Shown: in pieces, positions 33,450 through 44,194 of the stretch
Layout of the letters: each line of letters starts with the position of its first letter
How positions within the stretch are numbered: position 1 is the stretch's first letter
From: Romanomermis culicivorax
Taxonomy: Eukaryota; Nematoda; Enoplea; Mermithida; Mermithidae
NCBI GenBank assembly: GCA_963922205.1
Contig: CAWUHX010000239.1
Location: 186,001-250,000 of the forward strand
DNA length: 64,000 nt
Direction: 5' to 3'
Translations under genes and position numbers: made by a program
The notes under the pieces: model-generated
The model's database searches: none
What the model saw: the letters and a program-made list of their open reading frames with translations, nothing else
What the model was told of the DNA's origin: nothing

Positions 33450-33698
33450 TATAGTCTGTTTTTTACTAAATGCTTCCAAATAAAAAAGTGACACAAATCA
33501 GCACTGTCGTCAAAATCATTTACATCCAGCTCTTAGTGTAAAATTTTTTGCTAGAAAAATTGTTAAAAGTTAGTTTAGTATGCTCACAAATTTCCAGTCC
33601 TATATGATATACTGTTCATCAGAAAATCGTGGACATCTGAAATACTACTTGCTTTCCACTTTCATTATTTGGAAGTATTTCAAGAAAAACAGACTATA
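33450..33698. mobile_element. TATAGTCTG MITE, copy 1
   Basis: Ends TATAGTCTGTTTTTT and AAAAACAGACTATA, with subterminal TGCTTCCAA and TTGGAAG. The outermost TA could be the target duplication, as in Tc1/mariner-type elements; that is inferred. A second copy is at 49362-49575. Confidence 0.75.
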
Positions 33699-34009
33699 GG
33701 GAGACAAATAAGGAAACACCTTTGTTCCTTAATTGGTGGGATAATTAGTGTCGGGTTTAAGTACGAGTAATTGAGTTAATCGGGTAAATGTGGGCGTGGG
33801 AAACACATACATTAAGGACAAATCCTGGGATCCCAATCCTGCCGGTGACTCATTAGTGCCCGACAATATTACAAATACAACATACACAGACTTCCTTGTA
33901 AGAGCAGTGCAAAAGCCCAGGATTTACAGTAAAGCGCTGTGGCTCATCATTAAATGATCTTCATTACCTTCCTGAAGGAATTTTTGTATAACATTGCAAT
34001 TCTTTAATT

Positions 34010-34303
34010 TGTAACGGCAAATTTTGTAGGCTAATTTATTTCAAACAACAAATGAATAGTAAAAGATGGCTGGAACAACTAACTAACTTTCATTTTTACA
34101 CAAGCATATATTATAAAATCTTTCTCATTCAATATTCTGCTAGAATGTCAAGGTTCACTTAATATTCCATCAAAACTTTACCCAATCATGCATGACAGAA
34201 AATAAGTGACAGATACATGTGAAAGCCGAAATTGCACATTATTATGCAGGAAAACATTCTAAAACTTGAAAACGAAGATGATGCAATGGTGTTCACCGTT
34301 ACA
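34010..34303 (-). repeat. 3' LTR of the gypsy element
   Basis: 294 bp, TGTAAC...GTTACA on the + strand. A short purine-rich stretch (GGGGAAACT on the - strand, 34304-34312) adjoins it and may be the polypurine tract. Confidence 0.92.
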
Positions 34304-34346
34304 AGTTTCCCCGGCACTTTAAAATGGTGGCCCCTCGTGGCCCCTC

Positions 34347-37170
34347 TTACAACTGATCTTCAACTTCTTCATTTTGTTCTGATTGATTATCACTTGCAGA
34401 TGTTGAATTTCTTATGTTGAGACTTGCATCTGTCCTCCAGCTGCTGACGTATATTCCTGTAGGTTTTACATGGACAATGCCCACTATGGTTGAATCTATT
34501 TGTTTCAACTTCTTAATCGAGGCTTTCATTGATAATTTGATGTCATTGAATACTGGTATCTTGAATTTCAATAATTTTTCATCTGCTTCTCTATACCAAT
34601 TGAGAAGTAGGATGTAATGGAGGCTGGTTGTTGCTAGCCTATTATTCACCCAAAGTTGGAAGGCTTTGTTGTCTTTTCCATGTAGATGGAGGAATAAGGG
34701 GGTGATCTTTATGTGAATATTGGTTTTGGTTTCTAATCCAATATTGTTGATCCATATGACTTCAGCTTCAAGTCCGCATTCACAATTTGTTGGCTTTTTC
34801 TGTCGTTTGGACCAACTTTCTTCCTCCATGGTCAGAATTTCTTCAACTGGTTTCTTTGAAAACCAGTTTATACATTTTTGAGACTTACAAGCAACAATTA
34901 TGCCAATGAAAATTATAAGAATGCATATTAGTAGAAGGTATAAAAAGGCTGTTGAGGCTTGTATGACCTGTATTGTGTGGGGTGCTTTTGGTGGATTTTG
35001 GGTAATTGGTTTTCCTTCTTGAGAAACCATGTCCCAAAACTGATTTAAATCCTGCAGTCATCCATAAGTGGCTTGCATCAATATGACTATAATGAACATA
35101 AAGGTTCGTAGGGCTTTGTAACAAATTGCAAAACTGACAATAGAATTCAGAATTACTAAAATGGTGATCATACTAAGCCACACATTTGAAGTCATTTTGG
35201 TGTAAGTTGATTTGTGTTTCATATTTTTTATTTCTGCCTGAAGGGCATCTGACCTGGTGGCGTAAATTTCCTTATTCTGTGTTGCAATTTTCATCAGTTT
35301 TTCATAATCAACTTCACTTATTTTGCTAGCTTCCAGTATGTTATCCCAGCCAGTGTTGACTTTCGCAAAACTTACATTTCTTCTAGGAATGTTAATTGGT
35401 CCTGGTAGGTATGTGTTGCGATCAAGATTTGGATAAGTTGGGAGCAAATATTTGAATAAAGATGATGAAATTGGGTATAATGTCTGTTTATTTGTCTGGT
35501 TTGAACAAGATACTGTAACTGGAGGCAGAAAAAGACCATCCGACTCCATAGCACACTGGCATGGCTGTTTCTGGATGCAAAATTCACATGTGTCTAGCAA
35601 TTTTGTCTCACTATTACACTTCATCTTCCAATGCTTCTTTTGATCTAATAAAAGCCAGTAATCATCTCCAATTGCTTTCGCCATTGGTTGATCTTGTGTT
35701 GGTACAGCAGTGAATGAACATACTTTTGATTCATTCTTGAACTTTTGAGTAAGTAAAGACTATTCACATGTGTAAACTGTATCTAAGAATAAGGCAAACT
35801 TGCTGGGGCAAAGATAGTGTTCTAATTTCTGACAGAGCGCCAAATCTGAATCTGTTAACAATGCATAATGAGAGAATGTATGGGTGGATGCAACCGAATT
35901 ATAGTTCAACTTTATGACAGGGCTCCAGTCTGCCACTGCTGCAAGTGGTATTGGTAATGTGTGCAGTCGCCATAAATCTAAAACTGTGGTTTCAGTGCCA
36001 ACTGGCATTCGGATCGCAATATAAATAAGGTCGTCTCTGATGATGAGGGACCAATATGGCTGATGGTAAAGTGCTCTTATATTTGTCCGATCAAAAAGCA
36101 ACTTTGTCTTGACACCAAGTTGTGAAAGCTGATGTAGTACTGATTGAATAATCTTTCGAAGTTTTTCTGGATTAACCAATGTCATAGGTATATAACCTTT
36201 TACTACATCATTGAGGTCAACACGAAGTAATCTTTGGTGTATATCCACAATTGCTAAAAGAAATTCCGCTTTTTGCTGCCAACTACTATTTTCACTAAAT
36301 CTTTTTGAAAAGTAATTTTGGAGATAAATTGCTGCTGTGAGTCGATTAATTCCGTCTTCAATGAGGGATTCAGCCTGGCTTCTAATATCACATAATTGTG
36401 AAACTGTTTCATTAAGTTCTATGATTTGCTGATGGTTAATGGCAATGAGTTCTACTTGCTGTTTTAGTCGATCATCGGCAACTTTGGCCAATGCTACATG
36501 ATTTTGTCCAATGCATTTTACTTCTGAGTGCATCAATGAAGTCTGTTTTTCTAATAGGGTTGCACTTTCTTCAATTTGTTCAATCTGTTTTGTTGAAGCA
36601 AATCCTATCCATCCACCAATGCCCATAATCACATCACTTATTATTGGAATCCACCTTTTCTTTCTTTGATGATTATCTGTGGTTAAATTCTTTTCTGTCC
36701 ATTCTTGAATAAGTTCTTGTATGAAAAATTGTTGTTTCTTTTGGAATTGTTCAAGAAGTTCCATATTGAACTTTTGTTGTGATTCTATCTCATCGCAATG
36801 TTGTTCTATCGCTGATTGATTAAAATAACTTCAATTTCCACATGTCATCATGATTTCACCAACAGAACATGGAAAATTTGGAGGCATTGGTAGGCTGACA
36901 TTCTGCGGCATGATTTGCATCAACACTAACATATAATCATGTGTATTGTCAATTGTAGCAACTTTTGTGGCAATAAATCCAGCTGATGGGTTAAACACTG
37001 TATTTTGTGGTGAATCCAATGGAGTAGCAATAGTCTCAGTTACCGATAAAATTGCAACAAGTAACATTGGGGTAAATATTATTCTAAGAGAAGTGATTAT
37101 TATCAGCATTACTGAGATTATTGGAAACAGTGGAACAGTTGATATGATTTGTAAGCTTGCTGTGGAAGCT
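34347..37170 (-). pseudogene. env: env-like glycoprotein of the gypsy element, broken
   Basis: It follows the integrase without a frame change. Visible: a signal-peptide-like hydrophobic stretch (about 37130-37030); a furin-type RKKR site at 36654-36665 followed by a glycine-rich hydrophobic segment like a fusion peptide; a heptad-rich region; hydrophobic segments near 35200-35060 and 34952-34887; and a C-terminal tail of about 180 residues after the last one. Breaks: TGA at 36831, TAG at 35760, TGA at 35058; the final stop is at 34347. The layout resembles env of insect errantiviruses and baculovirus F proteins. Relation is inferred from motifs only. Confidence 0.75.
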
Positions 37171-39690
37171 ACTTTATCTTTCTTTAATTGATCTACATGA
37201 GCAATTTCCTGTGGCACATTATCATAGTCTGTGGCTTGGATTGTTACATTTGGGTATTTGACCCTTGTCACTTGATATGGTCCAGACCATTTAGGATCGA
37301 ATTTATGTGCTTGAAAGTTTTGTTTCAGTACAATGTCTCCTTGTTCCATTGTAATATTCCGTGCTTTTCTATTATAATAATTTGCTTGTTTTTCCTGGGC
37401 GATGTGAATGTTTCCTGATGCTATTTCTCTCGCCATATCAAGATTCTGATGCATTTCATTTATGTATTCTTCATCAGCAACAGGAAGTTGGGATTCGAGA
37501 GTGTAATTTGAGGCTTCATTAGGAAAATTTGGCTCTCTTCCATACACCAAATAGAATGGGGAATACTTTGTGGTTTCTTGTTTAGCTGAATTATAGGCAA
37601 AAAGGGCATAACTGAGAATTTGATTCCAATTTGTTTTGTTGTTGTTCACATACATAGACATACTTGTTATCAAAGTTCGATTCAGTCTTTCAACCAGACC
37701 ACTACAATTTGGCCGATATCCTGATGTGAAGCTTTTGTGGCAGTTGCATTGAGCACATATTTCTTGCATTAATCTTGAGATAAAAGCTGGACCTCTATCA
37801 GAATGAAGGTATCTGGGTGCTGAATGTCTCAAAACAATCAAATCCATGAAAGCTTCAGCTGCAGTTCTTGCATCACAGCTTTTAGTTGCTCGAGCTTCAG
37901 CATACTTGGTTAGATAGTCAATAAAAACAATAATGTACCGTTGGCCGAGACTACTTCTTGGCAAGGGGCCAACAAAGTCGACTGATACTCAGTGAAAAGG
38001 GCCATGGACTGGTATCGGAACCATGTCAGCTTTTGTGCGTTGGTGTGCTGGTTTATAAACTAGACAATACCAGCATTGATCACAGTAACTTTTTATAGAT
38101 GCGTACATATTGGGCCAATAATAACTCTTCAGGATTCTTTCATACATCCGCTTGAACCCAAAATGTCCAGCATCCTTTTGATCATGATTTTCTTTCAAAA
38201 TTTTCTCAACGTAATTTTGTGGGACAACTATTCTTGGTGCCTGTTTCATTTATGGATCTATTCTGACCAAAAGCTCTTCAACTACTGCATAATGTGGTGA
38301 TGTGAGAGATATTTGAAAAGCTTGTGTTTCATCTTCTGCTAGAATGCCCGTAGTCAAATATAGCACCATTGGGGCTATGAAGTTATCTTCATTTTGTGCT
38401 TCTTTGACATTAGGCTGCTGAATAGGATTTTGTACTACTGCTGCACATGTTTTTCTTGACAAAAAGTCTGCATTTGCATTTTGACGACCATGTCGAAATT
38501 TAACTTCAAAGTTGTACTCTTGAAGTTGCATTATCCATTTTCCTATTCTTCCTGATAAATTCTTCTGACCTAACATGGTTTTAAGAGCTGCATTGTCCGT
38601 ATATACTGTAAAGTGTTGTTGGTATAAATAGTGCCGAAATGTTTGGATTCCATAAACTACTGCCAACATTTCAAGTTGGTAAATAGGGTATTTTGGCTCT
38701 GCTCCTTGAAGAACTCTGCTGGCATAAGCAATGGGCCTATCAGTCCCATCACAGACTTGGGAAAGCACGGCCCCCAATCCTTTGGTTGAAGCCTCTGTTT
38801 GTAAAATGAACTCTTGTTCATAATTTGGTGTTATCAGGATTGGTGCAGTGGTCAAGGCTCCTTTCAGTTTCTGAAATGCATTTTCTTGTTCTTGTTTCCA
38901 TTCGTATTTGCAACCATTTTTTAAGAGGTTAAACAATGGGTGGGCAATAATTGAAAAATTCTTTATGAATCTTCTATAATAGGAGGCCAGGCCCAAAAAG
39001 GATCGTAACTGTGAAACATTTGTGGGTGGCAAATATGTTTCTATGGCTTTCACTTTACTTGACTCTGGTGATATGCCATTTTTGCTGATTTTATGCCCCA
39101 GATAAGTCACATTTCTCTGGACAAATTTACACTTTTTCAAACGAAGTTTTAGCCCTGCATTTTTCAACTGGGTTAAAACCATTTCTAATCTTTCCAGATG
39201 TTCTTGAAAAGTTTTTCTGAAGACTAGGATGTCATCCAAATACACTAAACATACCTCCAACTGCAATCCAGTCAAAACGACATTCATAAGTCGCTGGAAG
39301 GTTGCAGGGGCTGATGTTAGGCCAAATGGCATAACCAAAAATTCATATAATCCATTATATGTGATAAATGCTGTCTTCTCACAATCATTTTTGGCTACTG
39401 GAATCTGCCAATATCCAGATGCTTGATCCAACGATGTAAGGAACTCTGCCCTGGAAACTGCATCAAATATATCATCAATCGGGGGCAGTGGATAACTATC
39501 CTTATGCCTAAGGCCATTGAGTTTTCGGAAGTCAACACAAAAACGCTCTGTCCCATCTTTTTTTTGAACGAGTACTACTGGCGATGCCCAAGGTGACTTT
39601 GAATGCCTTATCACATTTTTCTGGAGCATTTCAGCAACTTGCCTCTTGACTTCTCTCTGTTTTGGTGCTAAACGATAGGGCCTTTGTTTG
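36831..39690 (-). pseudogene. pol: pol: reverse transcriptase, RNase H and integrase
   Basis: Reverse transcriptase: VDFRKLNGLRHKDSYPLPP and catalytic YLDDILVF. RNase H: first catalytic aspartate replaced by glutamate (LQTEAS), then YQLEML and VYTDNAAL. Integrase: HHCC zinc region around 38190-38080, HSDRGPAF with the second aspartate and GLVERLNRTL with the glutamate. Stops: TAA at 38250, directly followed by ATG, and TGA at 37989 just before the VDFVGP motif. After the integrase (about 37170) the frame continues into a hydrophobic signal-like segment belonging to env. Confidence 0.93.
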
Positions 39691-40570
39691 ATTGGAGGGT
39701 TATACCTGTTGGAATTGTATGTTCTATTAGATTTGTTTTCCCAAAGTCTATTGATGAACTAACAAACATTGATTTAAATTTGGAAAGCATATGGACCAGT
39801 TGATCTTTTTCATTTCGAGTCAAATTTGAATCTGACAAATCCAAATCCAAATTACATGAATCTTCTATACCTGTATGTTGTGTGACTATTGTTGCTGCAT
39901 TGAGTGAAACCAACATTTTATCTGTGCCTGTATATACCTGCACACGGCCGATTCTCGTATTTTTGTACAGTTTGATGGGAATATTTGTCATATTACAAAT
40001 TTCAATAAGTGTTGCCCCACTATTCACATGACTGATGGAATTTATAGAACTTAGATGGTACTTTTCCATTTTCTTATGATCGGGTTCAAAAATCACACTA
40101 TTCACCAAATGATATTGTGGTGGAATTGTGGCTGATAGAATAGTTGAGCTTCTTGGCATCAAAGTAATGGTTTCTGGTAAAATCGCAGCACGATTTGTTG
40201 TCTGAGCTTCATTAGTTAAAGCCACCTTTATAGAACCAAATTACACGTGTTGTTTCTTCCAATGAAAAATTGTTGTTGCTTTCATTTTCATAAAGTCTTT
40301 GCCAATAAGGATGTCAAAGGAACAATTTTCAATCACATACATGGGAAAAGTGATTCTTTGTCCATCAATAATTTCAAAAGTCAGATTGACTTGACCAAGT
40401 GTGCTTGTAACTTGTTGATTAGCTACTTGAATATTCCAAACTTTTGCAGGTTGTATCGGCAAACCAAGTTCTTCTACAATTAGTTTTCTGATAAGTGAGA
40501 TAGTTGAGCCAGTGTCCACAAGACTTTGAATTTGTTTACTATTTGGCAGAATCTTAACGCTGATCCGAGT
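39690..40570 (-). pseudogene. pro: Retropepsin (aspartic protease) of the gypsy element
   Basis: The active-site motif LVDTGSTISLI is at about 40525-40490, followed by a hydrophobic flap region and the FDILIGKDFM segment. It cleaves the Gag-Pol polyprotein. It shares its frame with gag. A TAA lies at 40241. The frame then leads to the linker before the reverse transcriptase, where a 1-base shift near 39690-39710 moves to the pol frame. Confidence 0.85.
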
Positions 40571-41104
40571 TCAATCATTATCATGTTCGATGCTAGCCGT
40601 TGTGTAGTTAATGTCATAGCTCTTTGTTTGTTGGACTATGGCAATAAATGCTGAAGATGCACAAGTAACCATCATTGCAGACACATTGTTGATGTATGTT
40701 GAAAAACTTGCTAATAAGCTGATAAAACATATGACAACTAGGAACCCTTGCAAAACTTCTTTTTTTAGACATCTGGTCCGGTTTCTTTTGCATTTCTTCT
40801 CATTTCTCCCAATATATATTAAATCTTCATTGTCCCCATTGGTATCGCCCAGCTTGGGATGGCTTGGTAATCCAAGAAAAATGGGACAAAATAAATTCAC
40901 TAGCCAATGCTTGAAGCTGACCTTTGTTCTGGTTTCCAAAGTAGCTTGGCTTGAAGTGATACTATTCAGATGGCCATTAAAAAATTGATCAGAGGAGTCA
41001 GCTTCAAAATACGGATCCTGTTCTTCATAAAAAGAGTCTCATTGGGCCACTTCCTCCTCTGCTAATCTTTCACTATTTTGATTCTGTACAACAATGGCAT
41101 TGAT
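40571..41104 (-). pseudogene. gag-protease linker with a hydrophobic segment
   Basis: The gag frame continues after TAA at 41105, passes a TGA near 41039 and reads a basic stretch (KKCKRNRTRCLKK) followed by ~40 mostly hydrophobic residues (GFLVVICFISLLASFSTYIN) before a TGA at 40571. A membrane-spanning-like segment between the nucleocapsid and the protease is not usual in Ty3/gypsy elements. Function unknown. Confidence 0.55.
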
Positions 41105-42020
41105 TTATGGCCTAGATGTAACACCATTGTTTCCACATGGTTGTGCAGAACTGTTTCTGGCTGCTTGATTTTGAAGATTGTTATTTCTTTGACCAAAGCC
41201 AGGATTTGAAGTTGACATGGGCCCTTGTCGCCTTCTTGCCTGATCTTCAGCTCGTTGTCGACAAGTTGCTGCAAAGTGGCCTTGTTCACCACAATAGTAA
41301 CAAGTCATGCCTTTACTTGAAGCTTCCACTGGATTTGTTTTTGGTACAAACCATTGTCCTTGATTTTGACGATTTGGGTGTGGCTGTCGTTTAGCAAGTT
41401 GCCTTTCTAAGTTACTCACTCATTGGTCCAAATTTGGTTGGATGGGCTGTACTTCAGTTATGTTGCATGCTCGCATTTGGTTGTGTAGTTCTTCTTCTTG
41501 TGAAATATGTACTGCATCTTCAAAACTGATTGGGTGCGCATGCACTGTAACAGATTCACCTTTTTTCTGATGACGTTGCACCAGATCCATTCATTTGACT
41601 GAAGAATTTCGACCTTCAGGAAAACGTTCCCCAATTGCATTTACGATATCTTCAAATGTTTTTGGTGCTTCCATACTGTGGATGATGTCATTATATGTTC
41701 TGAGGGCGGCACCATTAAGGAAGCATGGGAAGCATGCTAGTTTTCGTTGACTGTCGAAATTTTGAAGGATTGCATATCTATCAAATGCTTCTTTCCATCA
41801 CAAAAAACTTTCATTGATATCCCCATTAAATTAAAATGGTGCGGCAAAAACAGATGCTGGTGGTGATGAGGATACTGAGATGGAAGCTTGCATGGATGGC
41901 ACATGTGATGGTGGAACACATTCTTGCTGTTGCATAGCTTCCTGGCTTTGCATTGAGTCAGGGGCGATTCTTCTAAAAATGTTTTCTTTTGACTGAGCCA
42001 CTTTGACCTGATTTTCAAAT
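41105..42020 (-). pseudogene. gag: gag of the gypsy element, with stops
   Basis: A capsid-like segment (FNGDINESFL, WKEAFDRYAILQNFD, LNGAALRTYNDI) is followed by a CCHC zinc knuckle, CYYCGEQGHFAATC, near 41290-41250. Gag forms the particle and binds the RNA through the knuckle. One frame covers the gene with stops at 41831, 41798, near 41597, 41420 and 41105. The start codon is not clear. Confidence 0.85.
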
Positions 42021-42049
42021 ATTCAATGATTTTGGTTCGAATTGTACGT

Positions 42050-42067
42050 CCTGCCAGTTGAACGCCA
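42050..42067 (-). promoter_or_regulatory. Candidate primer binding site
   Basis: Four bases inside the 5' LTR the - strand reads TGGCGTTCAACTGGCAGG, starting with the TGG that pairs with a tRNA CCA end. The matching tRNA was not identified. Confidence 0.55.
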
Positions 42068-42071
42068 AAAA

Positions 42072-42371
42072 TGTAACGGCAAATTTTGTAGGCTAATAAT
42101 AACTTATTTCAAGCAACAAATGAATAGTAAAAGATGGCGGGAACAACTAACTAACTTTCATTTTTACACAAGCATATATTATAAAATCTTTCTCATTCAA
42201 TATGCTGCTAGAATGTCAAGGTTCACTTAATATTCCATCAAAACTTTACCCAATCATGCATGACAGAAAATAAATAACAGATACATGTGAAAGCCGAAAT
42301 TGCACATAATTAAGCAGGAAAACATTCTAAAACTTGAAAACGAAGATGAAGCAATAGTGTTCACCATTACA
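42072..42371 (-). repeat. 5' LTR of the gypsy element
   Basis: 300 bp, TGTAAC...ATTACA as given on the + strand. It is the 5' LTR because the genes run on the - strand. It has a 6-bp insertion-type difference from the 3' LTR near 42093. Confidence 0.92.
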
Positions 42372-42499
42372 AATTGATCATTCTTTGCATCATTTTCAAA
42401 ATACGAACTCTTTCATTGGATGAAAGTGTAGCAGTCGAAATTCCAAATTGCAACTCGGACATCAAATGGGGTAATGGCTTTTTAATGTATTTTCTGGTG

Positions 42500-43430
42500 C
42501 CAGAATTGAGATAATGAACCAACTCCAGGAGAACACAAAAAAACTAAAAAATTTATTGATTTTTGAGCAATTTTTCAGGATTTTGTTTCCTTTCAGATCT
42601 GTGTGGTAGCTCCTCAAGGGGTATTGGAATCATGATGCTGCTTTCACAGCTACTGTAGGAATGTATGAACAAAAGAATAAAAAGAAAAAATTCTGCAGCA
42701 TGGTAGGTGAAGGTGCTTGGGAGTGCCTCTAGGCAGGATTTTTCTTCAATTTTGCTTCTAATTTTTGACTGTTCCAACTTTCTTGCAGAGTCTAAAATGT
42801 TTGCTCGTGAAACAATTAATACATCAAACTACAGTCTGTTAGTTATTTTATAATTCTACAGGATAGGTAATAAATATATCACAAGGGATGAACAAGGGCC
42901 ACCTGGCAAATACAATCATTTCTATGAAATTTTCCTAAGTATGCCTTCTTCAGAGCAGTGCAGCTCCCAAAACGGTACAAAAATTTTGAGGAAAATTTAA
43001 CCAAACCAGTAAAAATGGATGGGCTACAATAAAGGAAAATAAAATTCTGCGGTTTCCGATGGGTAGGTGCTCGGAAGTGTCTATAAATGAAATTTTTTCA
43101 ATTTGGACGGCTCATTTTTGACACTTTAAACTTTTTGAAAAAGTGTAATATACAATTATTTACTGCAAATGATACACCAAAAGAGAACTTATTTTCTCCT
43201 CTATAAAATGGATATTTATTCATTAAATAAGATCAAACCAATCTCAAAATATGGCTTGGCTAGCAAGATCACTGAAAAATGCAAAAAAATCACTAATTTT
43301 CAAACTTTGGATACTGTAGTGGCCTGAATTTTCGTTTACAAGCAAAACGAATGGTACCATGGAACTCAGCGCACAAAACTAATCAAAATATTTGATTTTG
43401 AGGTATGATTAAATTTCAACTAATCATAGG
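42500..43430 (-). repeat. Right terminal inverted repeat
   Basis: Mirror of 29586-30543. The outer end is ATCATAGG at 43423-43430. Confidence 0.88.
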
Positions 43431-43499
43431 CATATGTAAAAAAAAGGTAGAATGCGTACAAAATATTGTTAGCGCAAACAGTTTTGAGCCGCATCTTTA

Positions 43500-43788
43500 A
43501 TGGAAGGTGGTATAAAAGACAAAGCTTGGTACTGCAACCTATGCGGATTTGGTTTTCCAAATAGAAAACTGGAACAATTAGCAAATTTAATTTAGACTGT
43601 CAAAAACATAATGACGAATGTGTACTATTTAACCTGCACTTTAGATGAAGGAGCAAAAGGAAGCAGAAAATAATCATGACGAAATCTTAACTTACGGTTT
43701 TTGTATTGAGGAAAACGGTGACACGAAAAATGATGTGTCCAAACAATGGCTTACAAACTTTTGCGAGAAAAACGAAATGAGCATGTAG
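43500..43788 (+). pseudogene. Possible zinc-finger gene remnant
   Basis: A frame from ATG 43500 reads WYCNLCGFGFPNRKLEQL before a stop at about 43595; another from ATG 43645 runs 47 codons to TAG 43786-43788 and reads YGFCIEENGDTKNDVSKQW. The first looks like half of a C2H2 finger. No splice junction joining them was established and no homology was recognised. Confidence 0.25.
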
Positions 43789-43953
43789 TGCCAAAAGAAC
43801 TATGAAGAATAAACATAGGTGAACACGGAGAAGGAGAAAACTTTTGGAATGGATTGAAAAAATATAGTTTTAGGAATTTGATATTTTTGGAAAAATAAAT
43901 AGTTTAAAGGAGGAAAGAAACAAGGAGAATATTGAATGAAAATGTAAGGGTTA

Positions 43954-44191
43954 AGGTTCACTTATACTTGCCTTTTTCAGCGGAACGGAATGGATTGGAT
44001 AGAAGTGGACACAAAGTTTCTGAACGAAAGCGAAATTTTTGTTCCGTTCCATTGGGGGTTACTGTCTGTCATTTTCTTGAAAATTGCAGTTACCCTCTCT
44101 GATCGAAAGTAGATTTTCAGGCTGAACGTTTCCAGCTGTTGGCGATTGGTTCCATTCTGTTCTGCCAAAAAAGGCAAGTATAAATGACCCT
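43954..44191. mobile_element. Harbinger-like MITE (TTATACTTGCC ends), copy 2
   Basis: Ends AGGTTCACTTATACTTGCC and GGCAAGTATAAATGACCCT, with TTA on both sides (43951-43953 and 44192-44194). Same family as 27110-27300. Confidence 0.85.
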
Positions 44192-44194
44192 TTA

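Larger units (their letters stand above)
34010..42371 (-). mobile_element. Ty3/gypsy LTR retrotransposon with env (errantivirus-like)
   Basis: Two LTRs (34010-34303 and 42072-42371) begin TGTAAC and end TTACA. The insertion is flanked by AATT on both sides (34006-34009 and 42372-42375), a 4-bp duplication typical of Ty3/gypsy. The order on the - strand is gag, protease, reverse transcriptase, RNase H, integrase and env. There are about ten substitutions and one small indel between the LTRs. The reading frame holds 13 internal stops but, as far as I can see, only one frameshift. The copy is defective. Confidence 0.95.
29586..43430 (-). mobile_element. Long-TIR DNA transposon, carrying a nested gypsy element
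   Basis: About 0.95 kb at 29586-30543 is repeated inverted at 42500-43430. Both termini read CCTATGAT(A/T)AGTT inwards. The interior holds a decayed C2H2-finger protein gene on the - strand, a small MITE and an 8.36-kb gypsy element with its own target duplication. Removing the gypsy insertion leaves about 5.5 kb. I could not find a clear target duplication at the outer ends (flanks AGAGGTC and CATATGT). The superfamily is not assigned. Confidence 0.75.

Noticed and set aside
34414-34617. Plus-strand open frames across 34.2-42.2 kb
   Set aside because: They are antisense to the gypsy gag, pol and env genes.
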